Below, in pieces: positions 63,885 through 64,000 of a stretch of 64,000 bases of DNA (the first letter of the stretch is position 1; each line of letters starts with the position of its first letter). Made by a program: the position numbers and the translations under genes. This DNA comes from CBDEGU01 sp965238045 (GTDB lineage: Bacteria; Acidobacteriota; Terriglobia; Bryobacterales; UBA6623). The stretch covers positions 124,001 through 188,000 of the forward strand of contig CBDEGU010000002.1 of NCBI GenBank assembly GCA_965238045.1. Direction: 5' to 3'. The notes under the pieces are model-generated. The model was not told where the DNA came from and did not search any database. It saw nothing but the letters and a program-made list of their open reading frames with translations.

Positions 63885-64000
63885 ATGTCAACCGAAAAGA
63901 CTCAGAACACTCCGACTTCCAGCGAGACCAGCCCCAATAAGACCGGCCCCAATGAGATAGGCTTGGACCGGCGTACGTTCGTCAAGGCGGCCGGCACCAC
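63885..64000 (+). CDS. Tat-exported protein, 5' end only
   Basis: From ATG 63885 (or ATG 63870 in the same frame) the sequence encodes a Thr/Ser/Asn-rich N-region followed by GLDRRTFVKAAGTT, a classic twin-arginine leader. The window ends within it. Many Solibacter-type oxidoreductases and hydrolases start this way, so the function cannot be told. Confidence 0.65.
   Translation, partial: MSTEKTQNTPTSSETSPNKTGPNEIGLDRRTFVKAAGT

Overview
The window looks like a chromosomal stretch of a GC-rich member of the Acidobacteriota, most likely close to Bryobacterales/Solibacter-type lineages. This is inferred from gene content, not a marker tree. Supporting content includes a PVC/Solibacter-type HEAT-repeat cytochrome lipoprotein, a DUF1501 remnant, Tat-exported sugar isomerase and mandelate-racemase-like proteins, an M81 peptidase, a fused indolepyruvate:ferredoxin oxidoreductase, an S41 protein without its catalytic residues, and a small conserved protein (20657-21037) of a type I associate with Acidobacteria.

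Layout. 1-6.2 kb: metal-dependent hydrolase, acyl-CoA dehydrogenase, the rfbC-rfbB pair for dTDP-sugars, and a gamma-glutamyltransferase broken by a 10-bp tandem duplication. 6.2-10.2 kb: DUF1501 debris and a RloC-like AAA_13 defence ATPase, disrupted by an amber codon and by a 1,037-bp IS1595-type element with exact 8-bp target duplications. 10.5-34.7 kb: mostly intact housekeeping and catabolic genes (M81 peptidase, YtxH protein, membrane-fusion protein, Mn superoxide dismutase, TIM-barrel isomerase, carotenoid-type oxidoreductase, two MFS transporters, a dicarboxylate symporter, D-hydroxyacid dehydrogenase, UDP-sugar dehydrogenase, a NagB-like protein, HDOD and DHH proteins, thiC, methyltransferase, a lone nuoB). 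35-39 kb: acyl-CoA carboxyltransferase, Tat-exported isomerase, gatB. 39.2-43.5 kb: IS5-family copy 1, IS6 and IS21 fragments, three dispersed repeat families, and an enolase-superfamily protein. 43.5-58.7 kb: DUF5715-like and S41-like secreted proteins, zinc alcohol dehydrogenase, a frameshifted indolepyruvate oxidoreductase, RidA, the housekeeping sigma factor, a glycosyltransferase, a kinase remnant and a DUF3604/PHP protein. 58.7-64 kb: a GT-skewed intergenic region, a half tRNA-His, a secreted beta-helix gene disrupted by both IS630 and IS5 elements, and the start of a Tat-exported protein.

The genes show no single large operon. They form short units: rfbC-rfbB overlap by 4 bp, and otherwise genes are single with 50-300 bp gaps. 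The unifying theme is genome decay with mobile DNA. There are four complete insertion sequences, IS fragments, a 185-bp MITE-like repeat, two further dispersed repeat families, several broken genes, and many 10-18 bp tandem word duplications in gene ends and spacers. The two IS5 copies differ at only two noticed positions over the transposase gene. These features fit an ongoing IS expansion, as in a lineage adapting to a host or a narrow niche; that ecological reading is inference.
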